From: Paenibacillus_AA sp045062745
Lineage (GTDB): Bacteria; Bacillota; Bacilli; Paenibacillales; NBRC-103111
Assembly (NCBI RefSeq): GCF_045062745.1
Contig: NZ_JBJGED010000044.1
Location: 1 to 59,150 of the forward strand
Length of the DNA stretch: 59,150 nucleotides
Direction: 5' to 3'
The notes beneath the pieces were generated by a model. It saw nothing but the letters and a program-made list of their open reading frames with translations. It was not told where the DNA came from and ran no database searches. Shown piece by piece: positions 1 through 8,801 of the stretch (its first letter is position 1; each line of letters opens with the position of its first letter). The translations under genes and the position numbers were made by a program.

Positions 1-2
1 TC

Positions 3-1196
3 GGGGGTTCGCTCGATCCGCTGATGGCCGGGCGCACGACGGGGGCGTATATTTACGACCAGAACAACAAGCTGCTGTACAGCCGGGAGCCGGATGGCCG
101 GGCCGGGTACGAGCCTCAGCTGGCGAATCAAGCCGGCATGTTCATCCAGCATTTGGACGACGAGGACTACCTGTTCGTGAAAAGCAAATACGAGCCCCGC
201 TCCTTCACCTTGGTAAGCGGCATCTCGCTTGCGGACATCAAAGCCAAAGGGAGCAGCGTCTACAAGCTCGCGTTAGTGTCGGGACTCGTAAGCGTCCTGC
301 TCATGGCGCTCAGCGTCTCGTTTTTCAGCGGCAAAATGCTGCGGCCTCTGCACATGCTCGTTCGGGCGATGCAGCGGGTCCGGGAGGGAAGCTTCCGGGA
401 GGTGATCCCGAAGACGTCGAACGACGAGTTCGCCTTCCTGGCCGAGAGCTTCAATAAGATGGTCGCCGATATCCAATCGCTCATTCAGGAGGTCTACGTC
501 AGCAAGCTGAGCGAGAAGGAGGCGGAGCTCAAGGCGCTGCAGGCTCAGCTTAATCCTCATTTTTTGCATAATGCTTTGAACTCCATCTACTGGAAAATCA
601 TGTACTTGTACGACGACGCCGAGACCGCGTCGCTCGTGACCAGTCTGTCAGAGCTGCTGCGCTACTCGCTCGCTTCGGTGTCGACGCCGACCACGCTCAG
701 GGAGGAGCTGGCGCAAATCCGCAACTACATGACGATCCAGGAAGCGCGTCACGGCGAAGAGCTCACCGTCCGCATCGAAGCCGATGAGGAGCTGCTGGAA
801 GGCCGGATGCAGCGGCTGCTCTTGCAGCCTTTGGTCGAGAACGTGTTCGTACACGCGTTTCAGGATCAGACGGCCGATAAGCGGTTGTCGATCCGCGCCT
901 TCCGGCAATTCCGGCAAGGCGCGCAGCTCATCGTCGAGATTGAGGACAACGGCTGCGGCATGGCGCCGGAGACGATCCGCCGGGCGATGGAGGACCGGGG
1001 TGTCTACGAGGAGCGCAGGGAGCGGGAGAGCATCGGCATCCGCAACGTCGCTCGCCGCATTCATCTGGTGCACGGCGAGCCGTATGGGCTGGACATCCGG
1101 CCGCTCGCCGAGGGTACGCTCATTCGGCTGACATTGCCTTATGAGATTGAGTCTACTGGAGGAGGGGCCGAAGATGACACGCATCGTGCTGGTTGA
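3..1196 (+). CDS. YesM-type sensor histidine kinase, 5' end missing
   Basis: This is the C-terminal part of a membrane sensor kinase; the gene enters from before the window, so the true start is not visible. One membrane segment (LVSGLVSVLLMALSVSFF) is followed by a HAMP linker, the His_kinase (PF06580) motif NPHFLHNALNS with the phospho-accepting histidine, and a HATPase domain with N-box LVENVFVHAF, G1 box DNGCGM and G2 box GIGIRNV. This is the YesM order; members usually carry an extracellular Cache-like domain between two membrane segments, of which only the tail is seen here. It overlaps the next gene by 23 nt, so translation is probably coupled. The ligand is unknown; the lipoprotein two genes on suggests a carbohydrate. 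Confidence 0.93.
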   Translation, partial: GGSLDPLMAGRTTGAYIYDQNNKLLYSREPDGRAGYEPQLANQAGMFIQHLDDEDYLFVKSKYEPRSFTLVSGISLADIKAKGSSVYKLALVSGLVSVLLMALSVSFFSGKMLRPLHMLVRAMQRVREGSFREVIPKTSNDEFAFLAESFNKMVADIQSLIQEVYVSKLSEKEAELKALQAQLNPHFLHNALNSIYWKIMYLYDDAETASLVTSLSELLRYSLASVSTPTTLREELAQIRNYMTIQEARHGEELTVRIEADEELLEGRMQRLLLQPLVENVFVHAFQDQTADKRLSIRAFRQFRQGAQLIVEIEDNGCGMAPETIRRAMEDRGVYEERRERESIGIRNVARRIHLVHGEPYGLDIRPLAEGTLIRLTLPYEIESTGGGAEDDTHRAG

Positions 1197-2760
1197 AGAT
1201 GAGCCTTTGTTCCGCAAAGGGCTGGCCAAGATGATCGCCGGCTCCAGCACGAGCTGGACCGTATGCGGGGAGGCGGATAACGGGCAGGAGGCCGAGCGGC
1301 TGATCGCCGACTGCCAGCCGGACCTCGTCATCACCGACATCCGCATGCCGATAATGGACGGCTTGGAGCTGCTGAAGCGGGTGAAGGCCCGGTTCTCTCA
1401 CATTGAGTTTATCGTCATTACGGGCTATCAGGATTTCCAATACGCCCAGACCGCTCTGCGGCATGGCGCCTTGGATTTGCTCGTCAAGCCGTGCGGCAAA
1501 TCGGATATCGACGAAGCGTTGCTGAAGGTGGACGCCCTCTTGGCGGACCGGCAGGCGCAGGCGCGGAAGGCGGCTAGCGAGCATCAGCTGCGGCTGGAGA
1601 GCGCGCTGCGCTCGGTGTTCCTCCGGCTCCCCTATTCGGCGGAGCTGTTCCCTGAGTTGGAGCGGGCCGTGGTCGGCGGCCGGCTCGTCGTGTTCCAGAT
1701 AGCGGATTTCTTCCCCGCGCACAAGCAGTTCCAGAAGCAGGACGTGCCGCTTTTGCAGTTCGCCGTCCTGAATATCATCGGCGAGATGCTGGACAACCAC
1801 GCCCTCTCCGGCACGCTGCTGCTCATCGAGGCGGGGCGGTTCGGCTTGCTGCTGCAGCCGGCGGCCCAGGAGCAGCCGTTCTGCGACGCCGTCTGCGGGA
1901 CGATCGGGCAGCTGCTCGGGCTGTCCGTGCGCGCTTGGCAGGCGGGCGTCGTGCCGCGTCTGCTGCAGCTGCCCGACATGTACGAGGCGGCTGCAGCTGA
2001 AGCTCGGGCCGCGTACCCCGCGGATCGCGGCAGCGGCAACGGCGGCGTGGTCGGCGGCACGAGCGCGAGCGACGGAAGGGACGGAAGGGACGCGTTCCCG
2101 ATCAACCGCGCCCGGCAGCAGCTGATCAGCGCGCAGACGGTTGCGTTCATCACCGCCGGGCAGTCGGAGGCGCTGCGGACCTACCTGGACGAGCTCGTCC
2201 GGGAGATCGTCCGCTACGGCGTCGAGACGGACGCGTGGAAGATCGAGGCGTTGTCGCTCAGCTTCGGGCTTCTGGATACGGCTCGTAAGCAGTTGGAGAG
2301 CGTGCACGATCCGAAGGCGATGACCGAGCGGATCGATAAACTCCATGAGTGCCGTACGACGGAGGAGGCCGGGCACTGGCTCGCGGAAGAGACGGACTCC
2401 TTCCTGCGGGCGTTCCAGGAGTGGCAGCGGAAGTACAGCGCGAGCGCGATCAACCGGGCCGTCCGCTATATCGAGGAGCATTTCGCGGAGCCGTTGTCGC
2501 TGCAGCAAGTGGCGTCCCACATTCATCTGAATGCGGCTTACTTCAGCCACCTGTTCAAGAAAGAGACTGGACGCAGCTTCGTGCAGTTTCTCATCGACCT
2601 GCGCATGGAGCGGGCGAAACAGCTGCTGTCCAATACCGATATGAACGTGACCGAAGTGTCCGGCGTCGTCGGATACGATTTGCCCAATTATTTTGCCAAG
2701 CTGTTCAAGCAAGCGACCGGCTGCTCGCCGAAGGAATACCGCAAGCTGTACCAAAGCTGA
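1174..2760 (+). CDS. YesN-type response regulator, REC plus AraC DNA-binding domain
   Basis: Partner of the kinase just upstream. The N-terminus is a receiver domain: acidic pocket VEDE, phospho-acceptor Asp55 in DLVITDIRMP, and the conserved lysine in LLVKPCG. A long middle region without clear family follows, and the last 100 residues are an AraC-type double helix-turn-helix (PLSLQQVASHIHLNAAYFSH, then GYDLPNYFAKLFKQATGCSP). The ATG at 1174 is chosen because GGAGGAGGGG lies 8-16 nt before it and the protein then starts directly at the receiver strand (MTRIVLVEDE); the in-frame ATG at 1141 lacks a ribosome site. It probably activates the lipoprotein gene 33 nt downstream or a transporter outside the window. 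Confidence 0.95.
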   Translation: MTRIVLVEDEPLFRKGLAKMIAGSSTSWTVCGEADNGQEAERLIADCQPDLVITDIRMPIMDGLELLKRVKARFSHIEFIVITGYQDFQYAQTALRHGALDLLVKPCGKSDIDEALLKVDALLADRQAQARKAASEHQLRLESALRSVFLRLPYSAELFPELERAVVGGRLVVFQIADFFPAHKQFQKQDVPLLQFAVLNIIGEMLDNHALSGTLLLIEAGRFGLLLQPAAQEQPFCDAVCGTIGQLLGLSVRAWQAGVVPRLLQLPDMYEAAAAEARAAYPADRGSGNGGVVGGTSASDGRDGRDAFPINRARQQLISAQTVAFITAGQSEALRTYLDELVREIVRYGVETDAWKIEALSLSFGLLDTARKQLESVHDPKAMTERIDKLHECRTTEEAGHWLAEETDSFLRAFQEWQRKYSASAINRAVRYIEEHFAEPLSLQQVASHIHLNAAYFSHLFKKETGRSFVQFLIDLRMERAKQLLSNTDMNVTEVSGVVGYDLPNYFAKLFKQATGCSPKEYRKLYQS

Positions 2761-2793
2761 GGAAAAGGGATAAAGTAGAAGGGGGAGTCCGCC

Positions 2794-4455
2794 ATGGGGA
2801 AGTTCCGCAATCGAATAGGCCAGCTCTACGTCACCGCTGTCCTTCTGCTGTTGGCCGGCTGCGAGGCGGACGCGAAGCCGGAGGCTAGCGGTCAACCGGC
2901 GTCCACGGCCAAGCGGGGCAGCATCTCGGTATCGATCTATGATCGCGGTACAATTCCGTCAAGTGTTGGGACGGTCGACAACAACCGGATTACCCGCTGG
3001 ATTAACGAGAACGGCCCGGTGGACGTCAAATTCGTGTCCGTGCCGCGCCTTCAGTCGGAGCAGAGGCTGAATACGCTGTTCGCCGCCGAGGAAGCGCCGG
3101 ACTTGATACTCGAATACGCGCCACAGATCAAATATCCGTGGATCGACCAGGGGCTGCTCCGTCCGATCGACGATATGATCGAGAAGTACAGCGTGACCTA
3201 CAAGGAGCTGCTCAAGAAATATCCGATCCTGGTCAAGGCGGGGACAGGTGCGGACGGCAAGCTGTATCAGTTCGGCCGTATTAACGAAACGATCCCGATG
3301 CGTGGCTTGTTCATCCGCACCGATTGGCTGCAGAAGCTGAAGCTCGACATTCCGCGCACGACCGAGGAGCTGTACCTCGCCGCCAAGGCGTTCACCGAGC
3401 TCGATCCGGACGGCAATGGCAAGCGCGATACTTACGGGCTCGCGATGTCCAACAATTCGGGGGCGATACTGGACGAGATGTTCGGGGTGACCTACCCGGA
3501 CTTCGTCGTGCAGGGGGGCGAGCTCGTTCACGGCTGGGACAATATCGCGGCTGTGACGGAGTTCAAGAAGCGGCTGTACACCGAGGGTCTAGTAGATCGC
3601 AACTACTTGGGCGACAAAAACGGCTGGAAGGCGAAGCAAGATTTCCTGAACGGCAAGATCGGCATTTACATGGAGCAGTTCAACGTGCCGATTACGTTCT
3701 ATACCGACTTTTATTTGCCGCTGAAGACCAATGTGCCGGAAGCCGAGCTAACCGTTATGCCCTACCCGAAGACGTCGGTCGGGCAGTTCAATCCTGTGTT
3801 CGTGAATCCGTTTCAGATGACGGGAGTCGTCAATGCACAGGCCAAGGATCTGCAGGCGGTGATGCAATACGTGGACTTCGCCGCTTCGGAGAAGTTTATG
3901 AAGACGATGTATTACGGCTTCGAGGGCGTGCACAGCATGACCGTCCAGGGCAAATGCCCGCAAATGCTCAATCTCGACCGGTGGCGGGCGGAGTTCAACT
4001 TCGGCTCGGGCGATTATGCGATGTTGGCTTCGCCGTTATTGTCTGGCCCCTGCTACTACGGGACGAACAAGCTCGACGCATCGGATCCGTTGCAAGCGAA
4101 GGTGAAGACGATGTTCGAGATGAACTCGTCGTTCGTCAATTTCGATCTGCAGGTGGCCGGACCGACGCATTCCGAGCAGATGCCTCAGCTGCCGAAGGAG
4201 CTGCAGATGATTTTGTCCGCCACGGCGCGGCAGGTCGGCTCCGCCGAGGGCGACATCTGGATCAAGGCGATCCTGACGCCGGGCTACACGGCGGAGATGG
4301 CCAAGCAGGACGCGATCGCGGCTTGGACGCGGGCCGGCGGCCAGCAGGTTGACGACTGGTACCGCAACTTCTACGCGAACGACCGCGGCCGGATCATTTT
4401 GACGAAGGACATCTACGAGATTTTCAAACAGCAGCGGGCCGAGCAGAAGAAGTAG
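2794..4455 (+). CDS. LplA-type extracellular sugar-binding lipoprotein
   Basis: A family 1 solute-binding protein (SBP_bac_1, LplA type) of 553 residues, the usual length. It begins with a lipoprotein signal peptide ending in the lipobox LLAGC (Cys23), so it should be anchored on the outer face of the membrane. The motif DPDGNGKRDTYGL, typical of LplA proteins of Paenibacillus, is present. It follows the YesM/YesN pair by 33 nt with a ribosome site AGAAGGGGGAG, so it is probably in the same transcript. No permease genes follow, which is unusual: either they lie upstream of the window or this protein serves the kinase as a periplasmic-type co-sensor. Confidence 0.93.
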   Translation: MGKFRNRIGQLYVTAVLLLLAGCEADAKPEASGQPASTAKRGSISVSIYDRGTIPSSVGTVDNNRITRWINENGPVDVKFVSVPRLQSEQRLNTLFAAEEAPDLILEYAPQIKYPWIDQGLLRPIDDMIEKYSVTYKELLKKYPILVKAGTGADGKLYQFGRINETIPMRGLFIRTDWLQKLKLDIPRTTEELYLAAKAFTELDPDGNGKRDTYGLAMSNNSGAILDEMFGVTYPDFVVQGGELVHGWDNIAAVTEFKKRLYTEGLVDRNYLGDKNGWKAKQDFLNGKIGIYMEQFNVPITFYTDFYLPLKTNVPEAELTVMPYPKTSVGQFNPVFVNPFQMTGVVNAQAKDLQAVMQYVDFAASEKFMKTMYYGFEGVHSMTVQGKCPQMLNLDRWRAEFNFGSGDYAMLASPLLSGPCYYGTNKLDASDPLQAKVKTMFEMNSSFVNFDLQVAGPTHSEQMPQLPKELQMILSATARQVGSAEGDIWIKAILTPGYTAEMAKQDAIAAWTRAGGQQVDDWYRNFYANDRGRIILTKDIYEIFKQQRAEQKK

Positions 4456-4912
4456 GGGGATATAAATGAAAAATTTTCTTCTAATACCGGAAATACCGGG
4501 TTTTCTGAGCAAATAGATAAAGAAATTGCCGCTATCCCTTTAATTCGGGTCGAGACTTGGCTCGTCTACAGAATTAGAGGAACATTTTTCTTCTAGCTCC
4601 CTTTTGATTAGCCTCCATTCTCAATTAGAAGCAAATTTTGCAGCTAATCCGGACCGCGCCGTGTATTTCACTGTGGGGTCTTATTAACGTTCCACCTGGA
4701 ATCATCCAATTTGCCGGATACCTGCGCCATAAACAGTAGCCTCTTCCAAAACAGGTGTGTCACGGCACTTACGAAGGCCCCAGCAGTCTGAGTGAAAGGG
4801 ATAGTACCCTTAAGCAGTCCGTGCCTTTAATGACAATCCGCCGTAAAGAGGAGGAGCTAACAAACGAATTAGCAGTCGCCGTGCAGCTCTTGCCCGTGGT
4901 GCAACAGCTGTT
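4456..4912. other. Intergenic stretch without a convincing gene
   Basis: This 457-base stretch is noticeably more A/T-rich than its flanks. It holds a TACCGGAAATACCGG direct repeat near 4487 and a short hairpin with arms AAGGG/CCCTT near 4797-4812. A 16-codon frame at 4466 and a 123-codon frame from 4755 were examined; neither has family features, and the latter runs into the antisense of the LysR gene. I see no clear terminator with a U-tract after the lipoprotein gene. It may be decayed DNA. Confidence 0.4.
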
Positions 4913-5809
4913 CTACGAAGCGTGCGCCGATTGCCGCAGTCCTTCCTGCAGCGCGGCGATCAGCTTGACGGCGGCGGAGCTCAGGAAGGAGCTGCCTTGC
5001 TTGTGCAGCAGCCCGGTCACAAGCCCCGACTCGAGATCGGCGATCGGCTTGAGCACCGTGCCTTCGGGCGCGGGGGTGACGGTGATGACCGGTACGACGG
5101 CTATGCCGAACTGCGCCTGGACATAAAATTTGAGCGCGGACATGCTGCCGATCTCCATCCCCGCATACGGACTTCCGCCCTTTTCCAGCAGGGCGCTTTC
5201 GAGCTTTTTGCGGTATGGGCAGACGCCGGTCGTCATCAGCAGCCGTTCGTTTTGCAGGTCCTGCAGGAATACCGGATCCTTCGACGCCAGCTTGTGCGTG
5301 GTCGGCACCAGCAGGCGGAGCTCCTCGGAGAACAGTGGCTCGAACGAGTGATCGACCCCGGTTTCTGGCGTCGAGCAGATGGCGAGGTCGATCAGCCCGT
5401 CCGCCAACATTTGGCCGAGAACGGTCGTGTTATTGATTTGCACACTGATCTGCACCTTCGGATGTTCCCGCAGGAAAGGGCCGATAATGTGGGGCAGCCG
5501 ATAGCTCGCGGTCGGTTCCATGGCGCCGATCCGGATTTGCCCCGCTTCGCCCTGCAACAGCTCGGTCATCATCGCGTGCAGATGATCGTAATCCTTTAGC
5601 AGCAAATCCGCCTGCTGGTGGAACAGCCGCCCGGCTTCGGTCAACTGCAGCTTCTTGCCGCGTTCGAGCAGCTTGATCCCCAAATCGCTCTCGAGCTTCT
5701 GTACGTGCATCGTGATGGTCGATTGGCCGTACAGCAGGTCTTCCGCCGCCCGCTGAAAGCTCCCCAGCCTGACGATCGTCTGAAACGTTTTGATCGTGCG
5801 AATGTCCAT
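4913..5809 (-). CDS. LysR family transcriptional regulator
   Basis: A LysR-type regulator of 298 residues, normal length. The N-terminal winged helix is clear (TFQTIVRLGSFQRAAEDLL, then TITMHVQKLESDLGIKLLER) and a periplasmic-binding-like effector domain fills residues 90-295. The ATG at 5809 follows GGGAGATGCGAGG. It diverges from the monooxygenase-led operon at 6109 with a 299-base shared regulatory region, the classic LysR layout, so it very likely controls that operon in response to a pathway metabolite. Regulators of this family commonly govern organosulfur use (CysB, Cbl, SsuR, YtlI), which fits the thiol dioxygenase in the operon, but the effector cannot be read from sequence. Confidence 0.93.
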   Translation of the reverse strand: MDIRTIKTFQTIVRLGSFQRAAEDLLYGQSTITMHVQKLESDLGIKLLERGKKLQLTEAGRLFHQQADLLLKDYDHLHAMMTELLQGEAGQIRIGAMEPTASYRLPHIIGPFLREHPKVQISVQINNTTVLGQMLADGLIDLAICSTPETGVDHSFEPLFSEELRLLVPTTHKLASKDPVFLQDLQNERLLMTTGVCPYRKKLESALLEKGGSPYAGMEIGSMSALKFYVQAQFGIAVVPVITVTPAPEGTVLKPIADLESGLVTGLLHKQGSSFLSSAAVKLIAALQEGLRQSAHAS

Positions 5810-5930
5810 CCTCGCATCTCCCTTCTGCTCCGTTCAAAAAACATGAACGATCCGTTCCGATTTTTCCATTGTACAAAACGATGAAGTTCCGATATAACTA
5901 TCCTATCACAAGAAAATTGACTAATCCAAC

Positions 5931-6087
5931 CGGAATACTAAACTTTCTTCCCGTGTCCTGTATCACTTCAAAAAAAATGGAGAATCGGTTCACATCTTTG
6001 AATTTTACATGTGAAAGGGGATGAGATATGATTTTAAATCATAGTAAAATAATCGGAATACTAACAGATTGTAAAACATTACGATCT
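5931..6087 (+). promoter_or_regulatory. Promoter and candidate operators of the monooxygenase operon
   Basis: A sigma-A-like promoter is visible: TTTACA at 6004-6009, a 17-base spacer and TATGAT at 6027-6032. The perfect 15-base palindrome ATGATTTTAAATCAT (6028-6042) overlaps the -10 box. A second 22-base imperfect palindrome, AGATTGTAA/TTACGATCT, occupies 6066-6087 directly before the ribosome site. The string CGGAATACTAA occurs twice, near 5931 and 6054, 120 bases apart. LysR proteins typically bind two spaced sites like these, so these are candidate LysR targets; assignment is inference. Confidence 0.55.
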
Positions 6088-6108
6088 CAAATGAGGAGGA
6101 AGAGAACG

Positions 6109-7437
6109 ATGGGCAAAAAACAATTGAAGCTGGGCGCAATGATTCAAGGGGCTGGCGGAGGCTGGGCGGACTGGCGCCATCCGGAATCGGTGGCGGACGC
6201 GGCGATTAATTTTCCTTATTACAAAAGGCATGCGGGCAAGGCGGAGGAGGGCAAATTCGATTTCGTGTTCATTGCTGACAGCGTCAGCATCAACGCCAAG
6301 TCGAGCCCGCATTACCTGAATCGGTTCGAGCCACTGACGATTCTATCGGCGATCGCGGCCGTAACCGAGCGTGTCGGGCTTGTTGCTACTTTGACTTCGA
6401 GCTATAGCGAACCATACACGGTCGCGAGACAGTTCGCATCGCTCGATCATATCAGCGGCGGCCGGGCCGGTTGGAACGTCGTCACCTCCTGGCTGTCCGG
6501 AAGCGCGGAGAACTACAGCAAGGCGGAGCATCCGGAGCACGACAAGCGGTACCGGATCGCGCAGGAGCACCTCGACGTCGTCAAGGGTCTGTGGGATTCG
6601 TACGAGGACGACGCGTTCCCCAGAGACAAAGCGACCGGACTGTTCCTCGATCCTTCGAAGCAGCACGCGTTGAACCATAAGGGCGAGTTTTTCTCGGTCA
6701 AAGGTCCGCTGAACATTTCCCGCTCGAAGCAAGGGCAGCCGGTCATCTTCCAGGCGGGCACGTCGGAGGACGGTCGCAATTTCGCCGCGAAAAACGCGGA
6801 CGCCATCTTCGTCGGTCACGAAAATATCGGAGACGCGAAGCTGTACTACCAGGATTTGAAGCGGCGCGCAGCCGGATTCGGCCGCAATCCCGACGAGCTG
6901 TTCATCTTGCCCGGTATTGGGCCGATCGTCGGCCGCACCGAGGAAGAGGCGGAGCGCAAATACCAGGAGAAGCTCCATCTGGTTACGATCGAGGACGCGA
7001 TCACCGCGCTCGGGCGGCCGTTCAACGACCACGACTTCTCGCAGTACCCGCTCGACGAGCCGTTTCCCGATCTGGGCGATCTCGGCATAAACAGCCATCA
7101 GGGCGGCTCGGACAGGATCAAGAAGCTGGCCAGGGAGAACAACCTGACGCTGCGCGAGGTGGCATTGCGGTTCGCGACGCCGAGAAGCACATTCGTAGGG
7201 TCGGCGGTCAAGGTCGCGGATACGATCGAGCGCTGGATCGAGGAAGGGGCGGCCGACGGGTTTATCGTGGCACTGGCGACGCCGAGCGGCCTGGACGATT
7301 TCGTCGAGCTGGTCGTGCCGATTCTCCAGGAGCGCGGCCTGTTCCGCACCGAGTACGAGGCGGATACGCTTCGCGATCACCTCGGCTTGAAGGTCCCGGT
7401 CAACCGCTACACCAAGGAAAAGGTTGGACAGGCATAA
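6109..7437 (+). CDS. LLM-class flavin-dependent monooxygenase, NtaA/SnaA/DszA group (copy 1)
   Basis: A bacterial-luciferase-fold monooxygenase that would use reduced FMN supplied by a separate reductase. The N-terminal pattern (LGAMIQGAG, then HYLNRFEPLTILSAIAAVTERVG), the core SLDHISGGRAGWNVVTSW and the late AADGFIV identify the nitrilotriacetate/EDTA/DszA/DmoA branch, which cleaves C-N or C-S bonds. Length (442 residues from this start) is normal. The ATG at 6109 follows GAGGAGGAAG; the earlier ATG at 6028 lies in the promoter. It is the first gene of the operon and is 17 nt ahead of a paralog. No flavin reductase gene is seen nearby. The substrate is unknown; the operon context suggests a sulfur compound. 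Confidence 0.92.
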   Translation: MGKKQLKLGAMIQGAGGGWADWRHPESVADAAINFPYYKRHAGKAEEGKFDFVFIADSVSINAKSSPHYLNRFEPLTILSAIAAVTERVGLVATLTSSYSEPYTVARQFASLDHISGGRAGWNVVTSWLSGSAENYSKAEHPEHDKRYRIAQEHLDVVKGLWDSYEDDAFPRDKATGLFLDPSKQHALNHKGEFFSVKGPLNISRSKQGQPVIFQAGTSEDGRNFAAKNADAIFVGHENIGDAKLYYQDLKRRAAGFGRNPDELFILPGIGPIVGRTEEEAERKYQEKLHLVTIEDAITALGRPFNDHDFSQYPLDEPFPDLGDLGINSHQGGSDRIKKLARENNLTLREVALRFATPRSTFVGSAVKVADTIERWIEEGAADGFIVALATPSGLDDFVELVVPILQERGLFRTEYEADTLRDHLGLKVPVNRYTKEKVGQA

Positions 7438-7454
7438 CAGAAGGAGGGAACAGC

Positions 7455-8801
7455 ATGGCAAAACGCAAGCAGTTGGTGCTCGGCGCACAGCTCCACGGAG
7501 CGGGGGCCAGTTGGACGGACTGGAGGCATCCGGAAGCGTTCGCCGACGGCAGCATCAACTTCCCATTCTACAAGCAGCAGGCGAAGCAGGCGGAAGCGGC
7601 CAAGCTCGATTTTCTGTTCGTCGCGGACAGCGTCTATATTACCGAGAAGTCGAGCCCGCACTATTTGAACCGCTTCGAGCCGCTCACCGTTTTGTCGGCC
7701 TTGGCGGCCGTCACGGAACGCATCGGCGTCGTCGCCACCGTGACGGTCAGCTACAGCGAGCCGTACACGATCGCACGCCAGTTCGCTTCGCTCGATCACC
7801 TGAGCGGCGGCCGGGCGGGGTGGAATGTCGTTACCTCGTGGCTCGAGGGCAGCGCCAGCAATTACAGCAAGGAAAAGCACTACCCGCACGAGGTGAGGTA
7901 CCGGCTTGCTCACGAATATTTGGACGTAGTGCGCGGGCTATGGGACTCGTACGAGGACGACGCCTTTCCTCGGGACAAAGCGACCGGCGTGTTCCTCGAT
8001 CCTTCAAAGCAGCATGCGCTGAATCATAAGGGCGAGTTTTTCTCGGTTAAAGGCCCGCTCAACATTTCCCGGTCGAAGCAAGGCCATCCGGTCATCTTCC
8101 AAGCGGGCAATTCGGAGGACGGACGCAACTTCGCCGCCCGCCACGCCGATGTCGTATACGCCGGCCACGGCTCGTTCGAAGAAACGCAGAGCTACTACCG
8201 CGATTTGAAACAACGGGCCGTGTCCTTCGGACGATCTCCAGACGACCTGTTTATCATCCCGAACATCCGGCCGATCATTGGACGAACGGAGGAAGAGGCC
8301 GAAAGCAAGTACCGGCAAATCGCGGAGCTCGCGGACATCGATCAAGCGCTCATTGCTCTGGGGCGTCCGTTTAACGATCACGATTTCACCGTATATCCAC
8401 TGGACGCGCCGTTTCCCGATATCGGCGATCTCGGCAGCGACAGCATGCAAGGTGCTTCGGCTCGGATCAAGCGGACGGCCAAGGAGAACAACTGGACGCT
8501 GCGGGAAACCGCGCTGTATTGCGCTACGCCGAAGAGCCGCTTCGTCGGAACGCCGCTCCAGCTGGCCGATCGGATACAGACATGGTTCGAGAATGGCGCG
8601 GCCGACGGATTTATCATCGCCACGGGCACGACGGGTGAGCTGAAGGATTTTACCGAGCTCGTGGTGCCGATTTTGCAGGAGCGGGGGCTGTTCAAAACCG
8701 ATTACGAGGCGGATACGCTGCGGGGGCATTTGGGACTGGCGGTCCCTGTCAACCGGTATACGGCCGAGCAAACATTTCGAGATCAGGTGGGAATCCGATG
8801 A
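7455..8801 (+). CDS. LLM-class flavin-dependent monooxygenase, NtaA/SnaA/DszA group (copy 2)
   Basis: Tandem paralog of the preceding gene, 448 residues, with the same signature stretches (SLDHLSGGRAGWNVVTSW, AADGFIIATG). Similarity to copy 1 is uneven: the block from about 7932 to 8136 (GLWDSYEDDAFPRDKATG to VIFQAG) is nearly identical in protein and close in DNA, while the flanks differ much more, which hints at gene conversion or strong constraint. The start ATG at 7455 follows AGAAGGAGGG. Its end overlaps the next gene by ATGA. Two non-identical copies may act on two intermediates, or form a hetero-oligomer; both are guesses. Confidence 0.92.
   Translation: MAKRKQLVLGAQLHGAGASWTDWRHPEAFADGSINFPFYKQQAKQAEAAKLDFLFVADSVYITEKSSPHYLNRFEPLTVLSALAAVTERIGVVATVTVSYSEPYTIARQFASLDHLSGGRAGWNVVTSWLEGSASNYSKEKHYPHEVRYRLAHEYLDVVRGLWDSYEDDAFPRDKATGVFLDPSKQHALNHKGEFFSVKGPLNISRSKQGHPVIFQAGNSEDGRNFAARHADVVYAGHGSFEETQSYYRDLKQRAVSFGRSPDDLFIIPNIRPIIGRTEEEAESKYRQIAELADIDQALIALGRPFNDHDFTVYPLDAPFPDIGDLGSDSMQGASARIKRTAKENNWTLRETALYCATPKSRFVGTPLQLADRIQTWFENGAADGFIIATGTTGELKDFTELVVPILQERGLFKTDYEADTLRGHLGLAVPVNRYTAEQTFRDQVGIR

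Noticed and set aside
1153..2895. Long antisense frame opposite the first YesN gene
   Set aside because: Shadow of GC-rich coding DNA; no start signal or recognisable domain.
4755..5126. A 123-codon plus-strand frame before and inside the LysR gene
   Set aside because: Its second half is antisense to the LysR C-terminus and its first half has no features.
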